This document shows, piece after piece, positions 63,209 to 64,000 of a stretch of DNA of 64,000 bases. Positions within the stretch are counted from its first letter, which is position 1; each line of letters opens with the position of its first letter. Below the pieces are notes generated by a model. It did no database searches, had not been told where the DNA came from, and saw only the letters and a list, made by a program, of their open reading frames with translations. The DNA lies in the NCBI RefSeq assembly GCF_014697545.1, contig NZ_JACJSA010000009.1, positions 186,001 to 250,000 on the forward strand, given 5' to 3'. A program made the translations under genes and the position numbers. The DNA is from Oscillatoria sp. FACHB-1407. Its GTDB lineage: Bacteria > Cyanobacteriota > Cyanobacteriia > Elainellales > Elainellaceae.

Positions 63209-64000
63209 ATGACTCAGTTCCTGCTTCAGTCGAGCTGGTGGGTGCCTGCGTATGGGTTGCTAGGTGCCGTTTTAACATTGCCATGGTCAACAGGGGTTGT
63301 TCGCCGTACAGGTCCCAGACCAGCTGCATATTTCAACCTGTTGATGACCGTTCTGGCACTCGTTCACAGTGTGATGATTCTGTACAGTGTTTGGAATGAA
63401 CCTGCTCAGAAGTTGTTGGTTCCCTGGTTCAGTGTCAAAGGCTATCTCAATCTCTCGTTTGCGCTGGAGTTGTCTCGACTGAGTATGGGCGCGGCGGTGT
63501 TGATCACAGGGCTGAGTTTGTTGGCGCAGGTGTTTGCGCTGGGGTACCTGGAGAAGGATTGGGCACTGGCGCGGTTTTATGCGCTGATGGGCTTTTTTGA
63601 AGCTGCGATGAGTGGGTTGGCGTTGAGCGACTCGTTGTTTCTCAGTTATGCCTTATTGGAGATGCTAACCCTCTCTACTTATTTATTAGTCGGTTTTTGG
63701 TATGCCCAACCACTGGTGGTGACGGCTGCACGAGATGCTTTTCTAACTAAGCGGGTTGGCGACTTATTGCTATTGATGGGTGTGGTTGCGCTGTCGAGCA
63801 TGACAGGGAGCCTCAATTTTTCAGATCTGGCAGAGTGGTCAGAGGTGGTGCAGTTAGCCCCGATGACCGCTACTTTGTTGGGGTTGGCTTTAATTTCGGG
63901 TCCCATTGGTAAGTGTGCTCAGTTTCCGTTGAACCTCTGGTTGGATGAGGCGATGGAAGGACCGAATCCAGCCTCTATTTTGAGAAATTCGGTGGTTGTT
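63209..64000 (+). CDS. ndhF3: NDH-1 subunit NdhF3-type, CO2-uptake complex (3' end beyond window)
   Basis: First 264 residues of a proton-pumping NADH dehydrogenase subunit 5 (NdhF) paralogue. MTQFLLQSSWWVPAYGLLGA, then multiple membrane helices, LGYLEKDWALARFYALMGFF, LVVTAARDAFLTKRVGDLLL and ISGPIGKCAQFPLNLWLDEA, the last being the conserved proton-channel region. The N-terminus and ccm adjacency match NdhF3/NdhF4 of the NDH-1MS CO2-hydrating complexes rather than respiratory NdhF1. Start ATG 63209 has AGGA about ten bases upstream. F3 rather than F4 is inferred from context. Confidence 0.85.
   Translation, partial: MTQFLLQSSWWVPAYGLLGAVLTLPWSTGVVRRTGPRPAAYFNLLMTVLALVHSVMILYSVWNEPAQKLLVPWFSVKGYLNLSFALELSRLSMGAAVLITGLSLLAQVFALGYLEKDWALARFYALMGFFEAAMSGLALSDSLFLSYALLEMLTLSTYLLVGFWYAQPLVVTAARDAFLTKRVGDLLLLMGVVALSSMTGSLNFSDLAEWSEVVQLAPMTATLLGLALISGPIGKCAQFPLNLWLDEAMEGPNPASILRNSVVV

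Overview
The window is chromosomal DNA of a filamentous-type cyanobacterium. The evidence is a complete beta-carboxysome operon (ccmK2-K1-L-M-N-O) facing a divergent NdhF3-type CO2-uptake subunit, very frequent HIP1 octamers (GCGATCGC), an NrtS-type protein, DevA/DevC-like exporter parts, a TpsA/TpsB/CHAT cluster, a RAYT gene with its own REP hairpins and many short dispersed repeats. I cannot name the genus; Leptolyngbya-like lineages would fit the content.

Layout. 1-4.4 kb (minus strand): a peptide-export operon read from right to left. It has a 57-aa double-glycine precursor peptide, a protein with two cyclic-nucleotide-binding domains, an unusually short HlyD-like adaptor and a C39-peptidase ABC exporter of the NHLM type that runs off the left edge. 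5-13 kb: NDH-2, a DoxX-like protein, a GMC oxidoreductase, an EamA transporter and a GAF/PAS histidine kinase, separated by simple repeats. 13.3-13.8 kb: a secreted protein consisting of a signal peptide and five 25-residue repeats. 14-21 kb: two large glycosidases, a RAYT transposase and repeats. 21.5-28 kb: an SDR / FMN reductase / aquaporin / VOC operon, NrtS, DUF2721 and a CPBP protease. 28.5-37.9 kb: a double phosphoglycerate-mutase-fold phosphatase, a dihydroorotase-like protein lacking metal ligands, tRNA-His, a cluster of small membrane/secreted proteins, an orphan sugar-type permease, folC and an HxlR/flavodoxin pair. 38-48 kb: DevA/DevC-like exporter, a proline/glutamine-rich membrane protein, a peptidoglycan-binding protein, an ADP-ribosylglycohydrolase-like protein and a 7TM-HD phosphodiesterase. 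48-57 kb: TpsA adhesin, TpsB transporter and a secreted TPR-CHAT protein. 57.9-64 kb: carboxysome operon and ndhF3.

The most interesting signal is a peptide motif, PPSGDSNPSD...TVDTS..II, present in two unrelated export formats. One is a single copy behind a double-glycine leader, at the head of the C39 exporter operon (4181-4354). The other is five tandem copies behind a Sec signal peptide about 9 kb away (13323-13781). The two genes encode the motif with many different synonymous codons, including both serine codon families. This indicates selection on the peptide itself rather than recent DNA copying. I propose a secreted linear peptide system, either signalling or extracellular matrix, with dual export routes. 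Its function is unknown.

Intergenic space is rich in repeats: an approximately 165-bp MITE-like family (four copies), an approximately 100-bp family (four copies), GTAGGGGCG hairpins, heptanucleotide tracts and 64-bp REP hairpins, three of which lie in frame inside the RAYT gene.
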